Part shown: positions 1 to 6,507 of the stretch, in pieces
Numbering within the stretch: position 1 is the stretch's first letter
Layout of the letters: each line of letters starts with the position of its first letter
NCBI GenBank assembly: GCA_031290325.1
Contig: JAITNU010000135.1
Location: 1 to 11,150 of the forward strand
Length of the DNA: 11,150 nucleotides
Source of the DNA: Treponema sp.
Lineage (GTDB): Bacteria; Spirochaetota; Spirochaetia; Treponematales; Breznakiellaceae
Direction: 5' to 3'
The notes under the pieces: generated by a model
Database searches by the model: none
The model's input: only the letters and a program-made list of their open reading frames with translations
What the model was told of the DNA's origin: nothing
Made by a program: the position numbers and the translations under genes

Positions 1-149
1 AGGGCGTAGCAGAGGGCGTCAAAGATTGAGGTTTTCCCCGACCCGGTCTTGCCGGTAATCAGGAAGATATCGTCCAGGGCATCAAAGCGGATGACCGCCT
101 CCCCCGCAAAGGGGCCGAAGTTGCGGATCCGCAGGGTTTCGGGCCTCAT
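1..149 (-). CDS. sbcC: SbcC nuclease ATPase subunit, N-terminal fragment
   Basis: This is the first 49 residues of the SMC/Rad50-like ATPase subunit of the SbcCD exonuclease; the rest lies beyond the left edge. Reading from the ATG at 149, the protein starts MRPETLRIRNFGPFAGE, the usual beta-strand opening of SbcC/Rad50 ATPase heads. A Walker A loop, GKTGSGKT, sits at residues 33-40 and is followed by SIFDALCYA, also typical of the family. The start codon overlaps the sbcD stop in an ATGA arrangement, so the two are translationally coupled. SbcCD is known to cleave hairpin and protein-blocked DNA ends. The coiled-coil and C-terminal ATPase half cannot be seen, so intactness is unknown. The identity rests on the Walker A context and the sbcD neighbour. 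Confidence 0.93.
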   Translation of the reverse strand, partial: MRPETLRIRNFGPFAGEAVIRFDALDDIFLITGKTGSGKTSIFDALCYA

Positions 150-1483
150 ACCGCCTCCCCCCCTTCCCCGGCGCCGGCCTCTGCCAGAGCCGCCAGTTCC
201 CGGAAGAGCCGGGCCTCATCCGCATCCACCCTGCCGTAGATCTCGGCCAGGAAGTCCTCAAAGTCCTCCGCCAGGCTCCGCCGTTCCCCCCCGGCCGCTC
301 CGTCCTGCCGCAGGGCCCCGTGGGCTTGCATCGCCGCAAAGGCCCGCTCCTGCCGCACTGAAAGCAGCCAGGGGAAGCGGCTCCGCAGCAAGGCCAGGGG
401 ATTCTCCACGAGGCCCCCATCGGTCAGAACAATCTCCAGATAATCTTCCCTGAGCTCTTGCAGGGCCGGGTCAGCTTCAGCCTGGTTGAAGAAGTGATCG
501 AAGCTCCCCTGGAGCCTCCAGAGCCGCCGCAAGGGCCGCACCGGGATAGGCTCCACCCGGACTGCCGCCTCCCCCGGCCCGGCCCCGGGGCCTAACTCCA
601 CCGAGAGAAAGGCCTTGCCGCTCCCGGCAGCGCCGGCAGACGAAGCCTCTCCGAAGGAGTAGGCCTCGGCCTCCCCAAAGGAATAGGCCAGCGGGCTCCC
701 GGAGTACCAGGCATTGCCGCCGGCCTGCTGAAACCGGTGCAAATGGCCCAGGCCCACATAGTCGAAGCCCTGGAAGAGGCTGATAGGCACCCGCTCGGTC
801 TGGCCCAGGAAGACCCGCTCCGATTCGGACTCCAGGCCCCCCGCGGCAAAGAGATGGGCCCCCAGGACCGTGTACACCGCTCCCTTCGCCAGGACCCTTT
901 GCCGAGCCAGCTCCAGCCGGGCCGCAGCCTCCTCTGCCAGACGGCCCTGAGCATGTAAAGGGGGCGGCTCCACCGGCAGCGATGGCGTCCCCGTTGGTAG
1001 CGAGAAGCTCCCCGCCAGGGGCTCCGCCGCCCCTAGGCCGGTATATTCCCCCCGGAGGCTCCCCGCGCTCAGAAAGGGCAGCAGGAAGAAGGCGCAAGCC
1101 GCGCCGGCGCCATCCCCGGTAACCGGCAGCAGCACCGGCTCAAAGGCATCCTCCGGACGGGTAACAAAGTAGATACCCAGCTCCCTGAACAGTTCCCGGC
1201 CGAACCCCAGCCGGGAGGCCGAGTCGTGGTTCCCCGGCAGAATCAACACCGCCAGCTCAGGACGGCGGGCCTTGAGCTTCCCCAGAAAGGCGCTCAACAG
1301 GCTCACCGCCTCGGGGGGCGGGATAGAACGGTCGTAGACATCCCCGGCGATCAGTAGGGCCTGGTAAGAGGGAGCAGCCATGATATCCACAAGCTCATCG
1401 AGCATACGGCGCTGGTCCTCTTCCAGGGAATGATCGTGAAACACCTTGCCCAGGTGCAGGTCCGCAGTATGGAGGAACTTCAT
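146..1483 (-). CDS. sbcD: SbcD exonuclease subunit (metallophosphoesterase)
   Basis: This is the nuclease subunit of the SbcCD complex (Mre11 homologue), a cytoplasmic Mn-dependent enzyme that processes hairpins and double-strand ends. Metallophosphoesterase motifs are in order from the N-terminus: HTADLHLGK (metal ligands D8 and H10), GDVYDR (D48), GNHDS (N85, H86) and, later, a GHLH motif. The protein is 445 residues, somewhat longer than the roughly 380-410 common in the family. Part of the excess is an Ala/Gly/Ser-rich insert after the conserved YSGSPLAYSFGE segment, which holds a tandem 8-residue duplication. I chose the ATG at 1483 because it gives the family start MKFLHTADLHLG; a GTG three bases earlier is possible. 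There is no clear Shine-Dalgarno sequence. The gene lies 36 bases after gtfA with no visible terminator and overlaps sbcC, so it may be read through from the sugar operon. Its GC content is visibly higher than that of the permease genes. Confidence 0.93.
   Translation of the reverse strand: MKFLHTADLHLGKVFHDHSLEEDQRRMLDELVDIMAAPSYQALLIAGDVYDRSIPPPEAVSLLSAFLGKLKARRPELAVLILPGNHDSASRLGFGRELFRELGIYFVTRPEDAFEPVLLPVTGDGAGAACAFFLLPFLSAGSLRGEYTGLGAAEPLAGSFSLPTGTPSLPVEPPPLHAQGRLAEEAAARLELARQRVLAKGAVYTVLGAHLFAAGGLESESERVFLGQTERVPISLFQGFDYVGLGHLHRFQQAGGNAWYSGSPLAYSFGEAEAYSFGEASSAGAAGSGKAFLSVELGPGAGPGEAAVRVEPIPVRPLRRLWRLQGSFDHFFNQAEADPALQELREDYLEIVLTDGGLVENPLALLRSRFPWLLSVRQERAFAAMQAHGALRQDGAAGGERRSLAEDFEDFLAEIYGRVDADEARLFRELAALAEAGAGEGGEAV
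641..688 (-). repeat. Tandem 24-base duplication inside sbcD
   Basis: Two adjacent 24-base units (665-688 and 641-664) encode AYSFGEAE and AYSFGEAS. The copies differ mostly at third codon positions (TAT/TAC, TTT/TTC, GGG/GGA, GCC/GCT), so the duplication is in frame and old enough to have gathered synonymous changes. It falls directly after the conserved GSPLAYSFGE segment of the nuclease domain. Confidence 0.8.
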
Positions 1484-1519
1484 CACCCCAAGACTATACG
1501 CCGATTAGAGGGAGTTATA

Positions 1520-2935
1520 CTAGCGGGTACAATCAATAATACGGAAATGATAATCCCTCAGATTAGCCTCCAGACTGATGGCCGCCTTTCCCATACTTCT
1601 CCTGATAGTAAGCCGGTCACCACCGGTCTCAACTGAAATGCTGCCCTGTAAGTCAAAAGCCTGATGGGTGTTGCGTAGGATCATAAGCTGCCGCAGTTTT
1701 TCAACCACCGGTCGCTTAAGCTGGTCTTCAATTTCCTCCAAACTATAGTAATGCCGGTTAATGTCCCGACCGTTCTTCGTATGTTCCATCAGTTCAAGGT
1801 CATTGACCCCGGCAAGCAGACCCACATAGTAGACCTGGGGGATTCCGGGGGCAAAGAACTGAATGGCCCGAGCCAGAAGATAGGCGTTGTCGTTGTTATT
1901 CAGGGCCGAATAAAAAGTAGTATTAACCTGATAGATATCCAGATTGTTATATGCCGCAGAACTGTAGACCTTCTTGACATTTGCCCCCCGGTTGTACATC
2001 TGCTCCTGCACTTTTTGAATCTCGGCATCGGGCAGGAGCCCCTTCACGTCAACAATACCAATGCCGTCATGGGTGTCCAGGGTGGTGAATTGTTTCATGG
2101 GGGACATATCCAGCCACTGTTTAAGGTAAACGCCGCTATGGTTATACAGGGCATGGAGTACCAGCACCGGCAGGGCAAAATCGTAGATCCAATAACCCCG
2201 TTCTGCCAGCTTCATCTGAATAGAGTAGTGTTCATGTATCTCCGGCAGAAATTCTACGCCGAAAGGCTCCAGGATCGTTTTGATGTCATCCAAGAGCATC
2301 CAGATATCGGGCTCCACAAAAAAACAGTTAGTCCCTGCCTTCTTTACCGCATAGGCAAAGGCGTCCAGCCGAATAAAGGAGGCCCCGTGCCGGCACATAT
2401 CTTCAAGAGTATCCCGAATAAAACGCTGTACCTCCGGGGTGGCCATGTTGATATCCACCTGCTCATCGCCGAAGGTACACCAGAGCTTTTCCCGGCTGCC
2501 ATCCGCAAAGGTTATCTCAATGGAGGGTTCCCGGTCTTTGCGCTTATAAATCATGTCCGCCTGCCCAGGACCGGGTTCTCCCTGCTCCCAGAAACCGGCA
2601 TAACGCAGGAAAAAATCCCGGTATGCCGAAGCATCCTTTTTCTGCTGAAAATCTATAAAGAAGGGGGACTGCCGGGAGATATGGTTGAGCATAAAATCGA
2701 ACATGAGGTAGTACCTCTTTCCCAATGCAGCAATATCATCGAAGCTGCCGAACTGGAGATCAACGGTATCGTAACGGACCGGTGCAAAACCCCGGTCAGC
2801 GGATGATGGGAAAAAGGGCAGAATATGTACACCACCTAGGGCCTCCGTAAACCAGCGGTCCAGAACCTGGGCAAGCTCCCGAAGGTTCCTGCCCAGGCTA
2901 TTGGCATACGTGATGAGCATGATCTTGCTGTTCAT
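1520..2935 (-). CDS. gtfA: Sucrose phosphorylase (GH13 subfamily 18)
   Basis: A cytoplasmic enzyme of 471 residues that converts sucrose and phosphate reversibly to alpha-glucose-1-phosphate and fructose. It matches Streptococcus mutans GtfA (about 481 residues) through most of its length as I recall that sequence. The GH13 catalytic set is complete: nucleophile D191 in FIRLDAFAYAVKKAGTN, acid/base E232 in PEIHEHY, and transition-state stabiliser D290 in TTLDTHDGIG. The N-terminal ITYANSLG and GGVHILPFFPSSADRGFAP segments and the C-terminal NGRDINRHYYS are also typical. The acceptor-site loop NLDIYQVN (331-338) keeps the Gln of true sucrose phosphorylases, which argues against sucrose-6'-phosphate or glucosylglycerate phosphorylase, though only an assay would settle this. 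The ATG at 2935 is one base past the esterase stop, so translation is probably coupled. An upstream in-frame ATG at 3037 would add 34 residues inside the esterase gene and is not supported. The fructokinase across the locus would use the fructose product. Confidence 0.93.
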   Translation of the reverse strand: MNSKIMLITYANSLGRNLRELAQVLDRWFTEALGGVHILPFFPSSADRGFAPVRYDTVDLQFGSFDDIAALGKRYYLMFDFMLNHISRQSPFFIDFQQKKDASAYRDFFLRYAGFWEQGEPGPGQADMIYKRKDREPSIEITFADGSREKLWCTFGDEQVDINMATPEVQRFIRDTLEDMCRHGASFIRLDAFAYAVKKAGTNCFFVEPDIWMLLDDIKTILEPFGVEFLPEIHEHYSIQMKLAERGYWIYDFALPVLVLHALYNHSGVYLKQWLDMSPMKQFTTLDTHDGIGIVDVKGLLPDAEIQKVQEQMYNRGANVKKVYSSAAYNNLDIYQVNTTFYSALNNNDNAYLLARAIQFFAPGIPQVYYVGLLAGVNDLELMEHTKNGRDINRHYYSLEEIEDQLKRPVVEKLRQLMILRNTHQAFDLQGSISVETGGDRLTIRRSMGKAAISLEANLRDYHFRIIDCTR

Positions 2936-2936
2936 G

Positions 2937-3737
2937 TCAGACCAGTTCTGTGTACCACTGCAAGGCTTTGTCAATATACTCGTTCCAGAACTTAAAGTCG
3001 TGGATGCCGGGGCCTTCATCGTAGCGGTGGGGCACACCGATTTTTTCCAGATGACGATGGTTATCCCGGTTTTGCTCGATCAGAAAGTCCTCTGATCCGC
3101 AAGCCATGTAGATGGCCGGGATGACCGCCTTTGCCTCCGCCAGCCGGGAGGCCAGGGCCTTGGGGTCTTTGTCGCTACCCTTGAGTTCCGACGGCGGCCC
3201 GAAGGTATGCTCGTAGTAATCGTAACTGGCCACGGGGTTTCCCTGACCCGGCGGCATGGCTGCCACGTCGTCGGTAATATAGGCCGAAGACAAGGCGATG
3301 ATGGCACCAAACACATCGTGATAGTAGAGGCCGTTCCGCATGGCGCCGTATCCGCCCATGGAGAGACCGCCGATAAGGGTATCCTCCCATTTGTACGAAA
3401 GTGGAAAGGCCCGTCGGGTAAAGGCTACCAGTTCCTCACCTAGGTATTTCGCGTAATAGGCTTCCCGCTTAACATCGTCCAGGTAAAAACTGTTTTCTAT
3501 GGAGGGCATGACAAATGCCATATTGTACTTGAAGGAAAGAGCGTCTATATCGCTGTAGTAAATCCAATCCATCTCATCGCCGCTGAACCCATGGAGCAGA
3601 TACATCGTTTTGAACTTACCCGCCTTATTGTGTCTGGGGATATTCGGAATCGGCGGATCCTCCAGGGGTAAACATACCGAAAATGACACCGAGCGCTTGA
3701 GCGCCTCCGAACGAAACCGTACCTTGATAATTGCCAT
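2937..3737 (-). CDS. Esterase D / tributyrin-esterase-type alpha/beta hydrolase
   Basis: A 266-residue alpha/beta hydrolase of the esterase D/FrmB/EstA group (related to CE1 acetyl and feruloyl esterases), expected to hydrolyse short acyl or aromatic esters. There is no signal peptide, so it should act in the cytoplasm. The oxyanion region LLHGFSGDEMDW is at 47-58. The nucleophile elbow GLSMGG gives Ser126, CGSEDFL gives Asp217, and GIHDFKFW gives His246, so the catalytic triad is complete. The start is well supported: AAGGAGG lies just before the ATG at 3737. It sits between a NIF3-like gene and gtfA, one base before the gtfA start, so it belongs to the sugar operon. A role in removing acyl groups from imported sugar esters fits the context but is inference. 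S-formylglutathione hydrolase is an alternative, but there is no formaldehyde-pathway gene nearby. Confidence 0.85.
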   Translation of the reverse strand: MAIIKVRFRSEALKRSVSFSVCLPLEDPPIPNIPRHNKAGKFKTMYLLHGFSGDEMDWIYYSDIDALSFKYNMAFVMPSIENSFYLDDVKREAYYAKYLGEELVAFTRRAFPLSYKWEDTLIGGLSMGGYGAMRNGLYYHDVFGAIIALSSAYITDDVAAMPPGQGNPVASYDYYEHTFGPPSELKGSDKDPKALASRLAEAKAVIPAIYMACGSEDFLIEQNRDNHRHLEKIGVPHRYDEGPGIHDFKFWNEYIDKALQWYTELV

Positions 3738-3742
3738 AATTG

Positions 3743-3749
3743 CCTCCTT
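3743..3749 (-). promoter_or_regulatory. Ribosome binding site of the esterase gene
   Basis: A full AAGGAGG Shine-Dalgarno sequence lies 5 bases before the ATG at 3737, in the 20-base gap after the NIF3-like gene. It fixes the esterase start. Confidence 0.85.
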
Positions 3750-3757
3750 TTTTGTCC

Positions 3758-4615
3758 CTACAAATATTTGAAGGGTTCCTTTGCGTTCACAAATGACACC
3801 GGAATTCCGCCAATTAAATCAGGCAGCCACTGGGTCATGTACTTCATACCCCACTCCTCGCTACGCTCGTGCCCGATGATGAGCAGAGCCCGCTGATACC
3901 CCAGCATGGCAGCATCGTTCACGTAGGCCGGAAGAGTCCACTCGGTGATGTCCCCGCAGACCATCACATGAATGTCATGAGCGGCCATGACTTCCATGGG
4001 CATAGATTCGCTGCCCAGACCCAGACTGCCGCCACCCACCAGGATTCCCACCCGGCTGCAGACCATGGCCGGGTTCCCAATGATCCGCACCCTTTTCATA
4101 TCCAGTTTTTTCTTGAAGAATGCGGAAAGCTCCCGCAAGGTTATTGCCGGGATGTCATAGTAATCCTGAAACCCTTCGGTAAAGCTCCCCGGAATATCGG
4201 GCGGTGGCGCTTTACTTGTGACTATGGGCTTTCGGCCATACAGTCCCCAGCCCAGCTCATTAAGAATACCAGTATAAATACTGTCAGGTTTTTTCATATG
4301 CATGTGGTCGTGGTAGCGCCAAATGGCAACACCGCTCCCGGCAATCAATGTGCGCTTGGCTTCGTAAACCGGATTGCCTTCAAGCCAGGCGGTATCGTCC
4401 TTCCCGGTGAACCAGGTGGGCTCGTGGGTGATGATGAGGTTTGCCCCCAAGCTGCGGGCCTGACGTATAACTTCCACGGTGGCCATGAAGGTAGTAACAA
4501 TGCGCGTTACACTCATACCTGGATCGCCTGTCATGAGACGGTCGCAACTACGCTCCAGCGGATGCGGCAGAGCGGCGTTCCGGATAATACGGTCGATAAT
4601 TTCCTGTACGGTCAT
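3758..4615 (-). CDS. NIF3-like dinuclear metal centre protein
   Basis: A 285-residue protein of the NIF3/YbgI/YqfO (DUF34) family, which forms hexameric rings with a two-metal site; the biochemical role of the family is unsettled. Visible family features are an Ala/Gly-rich LGANLIITHEPTWF segment (H64), a histidine cluster YHDHMH at 101-106, a GILVGGGSLGLGSES segment at 190-204, and the C-terminal metal motif IIGHERSE (H249, E250). Canonical members carry HHP where this has HEP, so the second histidine is replaced by Glu65. A possible compensating ligand is the extra HDH cluster. The start at 4615 has a good AAGGAG site about 8 bases upstream. The gene lies 30 bases after the second permease gene and 20 bases before the esterase, so it is inside the operon. 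The older label GTP cyclohydrolase I type 2 should not be taken as its function here. Confidence 0.87.
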   Translation of the reverse strand: MTVQEIIDRIIRNAALPHPLERSCDRLMTGDPGMSVTRIVTTFMATVEVIRQARSLGANLIITHEPTWFTGKDDTAWLEGNPVYEAKRTLIAGSGVAIWRYHDHMHMKKPDSIYTGILNELGWGLYGRKPIVTSKAPPPDIPGSFTEGFQDYYDIPAITLRELSAFFKKKLDMKRVRIIGNPAMVCSRVGILVGGGSLGLGSESMPMEVMAAHDIHVMVCGDITEWTLPAYVNDAAMLGYQRALLIIGHERSEEWGMKYMTQWLPDLIGGIPVSFVNAKEPFKYL

Positions 4616-4645
4616 AATTATACTCCTTAATATAATAGTTCTGGC

Positions 4646-5554
4646 CTAACCTTTTACGGCGCCTATCACGACACCCCTGATCAGATACTTCTGCAAAAAG
4701 GGATAGACGATAAGGATGGGCAGAATCCCGATAACCGCCATGGACATACGGATGCCGTTGCTTGGCAGTGTCAATACCATGCCGCTAGTGACCTGAGCGC
4801 CTTGGGCGGAACTTAAAAACTGAATGTTGTTCATCATACGAATAAGCAAATTTTGTATGCCGTAAAACTGGGGCCTGTCCACATAGTAGAGGGCGTTTAT
4901 CCAGTCGTTCCAATAGGCCAGACCTGTAAAGAGCCCCACGGTAACGCAGACCGGCACTGCCAGGGGCAGCATGATGCGAAAAAAGATCCGTAGTTCCGAC
5001 GCACCGTCAATCTGGGCGGATTCTATGAGGGCAGCTGGTACATTGTTCTTGAAGTAATTGCGCACCAAAAGTACGTTAAAGGCGCTCATCAAATAATTAG
5101 GAATAAGCAGGGCAAAATAGGTATTATTGATATGGAAAATTCTGGTCCACATGATATAGGCCGGTACAATCCCACCGCTGAAAAGCATAGTAAAAAAGAC
5201 GATAAAAGAAAACACATTCCGCAGTTTGAAGTCCCGGCGAGACATGGGATAGGCCAGCATGGCAGTCATCACCAAACTTACCGCAGTGCCTACTGCGGTA
5301 ACACCGATTGATACGAGGTAGGCACGAAATATGATATTCGCCTGCTGTTGCATATAGGTGTAGGCGCTCAGACTCCAGCCTTTGGGAAAAAAGCTGTACC
5401 CATTGCGTACCAATGCGGTCTCGTCAGTCAGGGACGCGATGATAACCAACAGGAAGGGAAGGAATGCACAGAGCATGATTGCTGTCAGCACCACTATTGA
5501 AAACCCCTTGAAAACCCGCTCGCCCCGGTCCATGAGTTTGCTCATATTAGCCAT
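4646..5554 (-). CDS. ABC sugar transporter permease, LplC/YtcP-like (CUT1)
   Basis: The second inner-membrane permease of a carbohydrate uptake ABC transporter (MalG position), 302 residues. There are about six hydrophobic segments, the first at roughly 17-41 and the last at about 268-286. The cytoplasmic EAA loop that contacts the ATPase is at 178-197, beginning ESAQIDGASELR and ending RIMLP. The end of the protein, YPFLQKYLIRGVVIGAVKG, is characteristic of the LplC/YtcP branch. The start at 5554 has AAGGAAG upstream, and that site overlaps the TAA stop of the first permease (stop at 5567-5569), so the two are tightly linked. No ATP-binding gene is present in the window; CUT1 systems of this type usually borrow a shared MsmX/MsmK-like ATPase. 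The substrate is inferred to be sucrose or a sucrose-containing sugar, because gtfA and fructokinase are nearby. Confidence 0.9.
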   Translation of the reverse strand: MANMSKLMDRGERVFKGFSIVVLTAIMLCAFLPFLLVIIASLTDETALVRNGYSFFPKGWSLSAYTYMQQQANIIFRAYLVSIGVTAVGTAVSLVMTAMLAYPMSRRDFKLRNVFSFIVFFTMLFSGGIVPAYIMWTRIFHINNTYFALLIPNYLMSAFNVLLVRNYFKNNVPAALIESAQIDGASELRIFFRIMLPLAVPVCVTVGLFTGLAYWNDWINALYYVDRPQFYGIQNLLIRMMNNIQFLSSAQGAQVTSGMVLTLPSNGIRMSMAVIGILPILIVYPFLQKYLIRGVVIGAVKG

Positions 5555-5566
5555 ACGCTGTCTTCC

Positions 5567-6499
5567 TTAAAACAATGCATTTTCGGCGCTCAGCCGGCGC
5601 ACAATGGCATTAGCGCCCAGTACCAGGACAAAGCCCAGCACCGACTGGAACAGCCCTGCCGCCGCCGACATACCCACATCCCCAAACTGCATGAGGCCCC
5701 GGTACACATAGGTATCAATGGTTTGGGTAACCCCGTAGAGAGCCCCGGAATTCATAGGTACCTGGTAGAAGAGACCAAAGTCGGAGGAAAAAATCCTGCC
5801 GATGGACATGAGCACCATGATAATCACCGTGGGTTTGAGTAGTGGAAGGGTGATACTCATAATCTGCCGGAGTTTTCCGGCCCCGTCAATCCGGGCGGCC
5901 TCGTAGAGCCCCTGATCGATACCAGAAATGTTGGCGATGTAGACAATAGAAGAATACCCCGCAGTTTTCCACATCTGCACAAGCACTAAAATAAAAGGCC
6001 AGTATTTTGCCTCCGTATACCAGTTGATACCCTCCTTCCCCAGAACCGGCAGAATACTGTTGTTCATTAGACCGGTCTGGGGATTCAGGAAGGCATAGAC
6101 TAGATAGGCCACAATTACCATGGAAACCAGATTGGGCAGGATAAGAGCGGCCTGAAAGATACGGGAGCAGAACATTTTGGAAACTTCAGCCATCATAATT
6201 GCAATAAAGAGCGCACAAATAGTACCCAGAACAATGAAGACCAGATTGTAGAGCAGCGTGTTCCGTATCATAATAACGGCATCCTGTGTTTGGAATAAAA
6301 ATCTAAAGTTATCAAACCCGGTCCAGGGACTTCTGAATATACCCTTGACGTAATCCAGTTTCTTGAAGGCGATAAAGATACCCGCCATGGGAACATAGTT
6401 ATTAATCAAGAGATACGCAAGCCCCGGTAGAGCAATGAGAAATAGTGGCGCCTGCTTCCTTAACCCGCCGTTTCTTCCACGCATCTTTATCCTGCCCAT
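5567..6499 (-). CDS. ABC sugar transporter permease, LplB/YteP-like (CUT1)
   Basis: The first inner-membrane permease (MalF position) of the importer, 310 residues. The N-terminus is basic, followed by a hydrophobic segment at about 18-46 holding the family-typical LPGLAYLLINNYVPMAGIF. The EAA loop at 200-219 begins EAARIDGAGKLR and ends SITLP, as expected for CUT1 permeases. The C-terminus RRLSAENALF resembles the RRxSxxxLF ending of LplB-type permeases. The ATG at 6499 lies 8 bases after the stop of the binding-protein gene, with only a weak purine stretch before it. A second ATG at 6484, preceded by AGGAT, is an alternative that would shorten the protein by 5 residues. It functions with the LplC-like partner just downstream. 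Confidence 0.9.
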   Translation of the reverse strand: MGRIKMRGRNGGLRKQAPLFLIALPGLAYLLINNYVPMAGIFIAFKKLDYVKGIFRSPWTGFDNFRFLFQTQDAVIMIRNTLLYNLVFIVLGTICALFIAIMMAEVSKMFCSRIFQAALILPNLVSMVIVAYLVYAFLNPQTGLMNNSILPVLGKEGINWYTEAKYWPFILVLVQMWKTAGYSSIVYIANISGIDQGLYEAARIDGAGKLRQIMSITLPLLKPTVIIMVLMSIGRIFSSDFGLFYQVPMNSGALYGVTQTIDTYVYRGLMQFGDVGMSAAAGLFQSVLGFVLVLGANAIVRRLSAENALF

Positions 6500-6507
6500 G
6501 ATTCTTT

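Noticed and set aside
1..1483. Several overlapping open frames on both strands of the sbcD region
   Set aside because: High GC lowers stop-codon frequency, which produces spurious frames; only the SbcD frame shows conserved motifs.
1751..2806. Long plus-strand open frame (351 codons) opposite gtfA
   Set aside because: It lies entirely antisense to a gene with complete catalytic motifs, has no ribosome binding site, and its translation shows no recognisable domain. It reflects codon bias of the real gene.
1520..2935. Alternative identities for gtfA: sucrose-6'-phosphate phosphorylase or glucosylglycerate phosphorylase
   Set aside because: The acceptor loop NLDIYQVN and overall similarity follow the S. 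mutans GtfA type, and a ScrR-like regulator and fructokinase fit free sucrose. Not excluded biochemically.
3869..4630. Plus-strand open frame (253 codons) opposite the NIF3-like gene
   Set aside because: The minus-strand protein has family motifs and a good ribosome binding site; this frame has neither.
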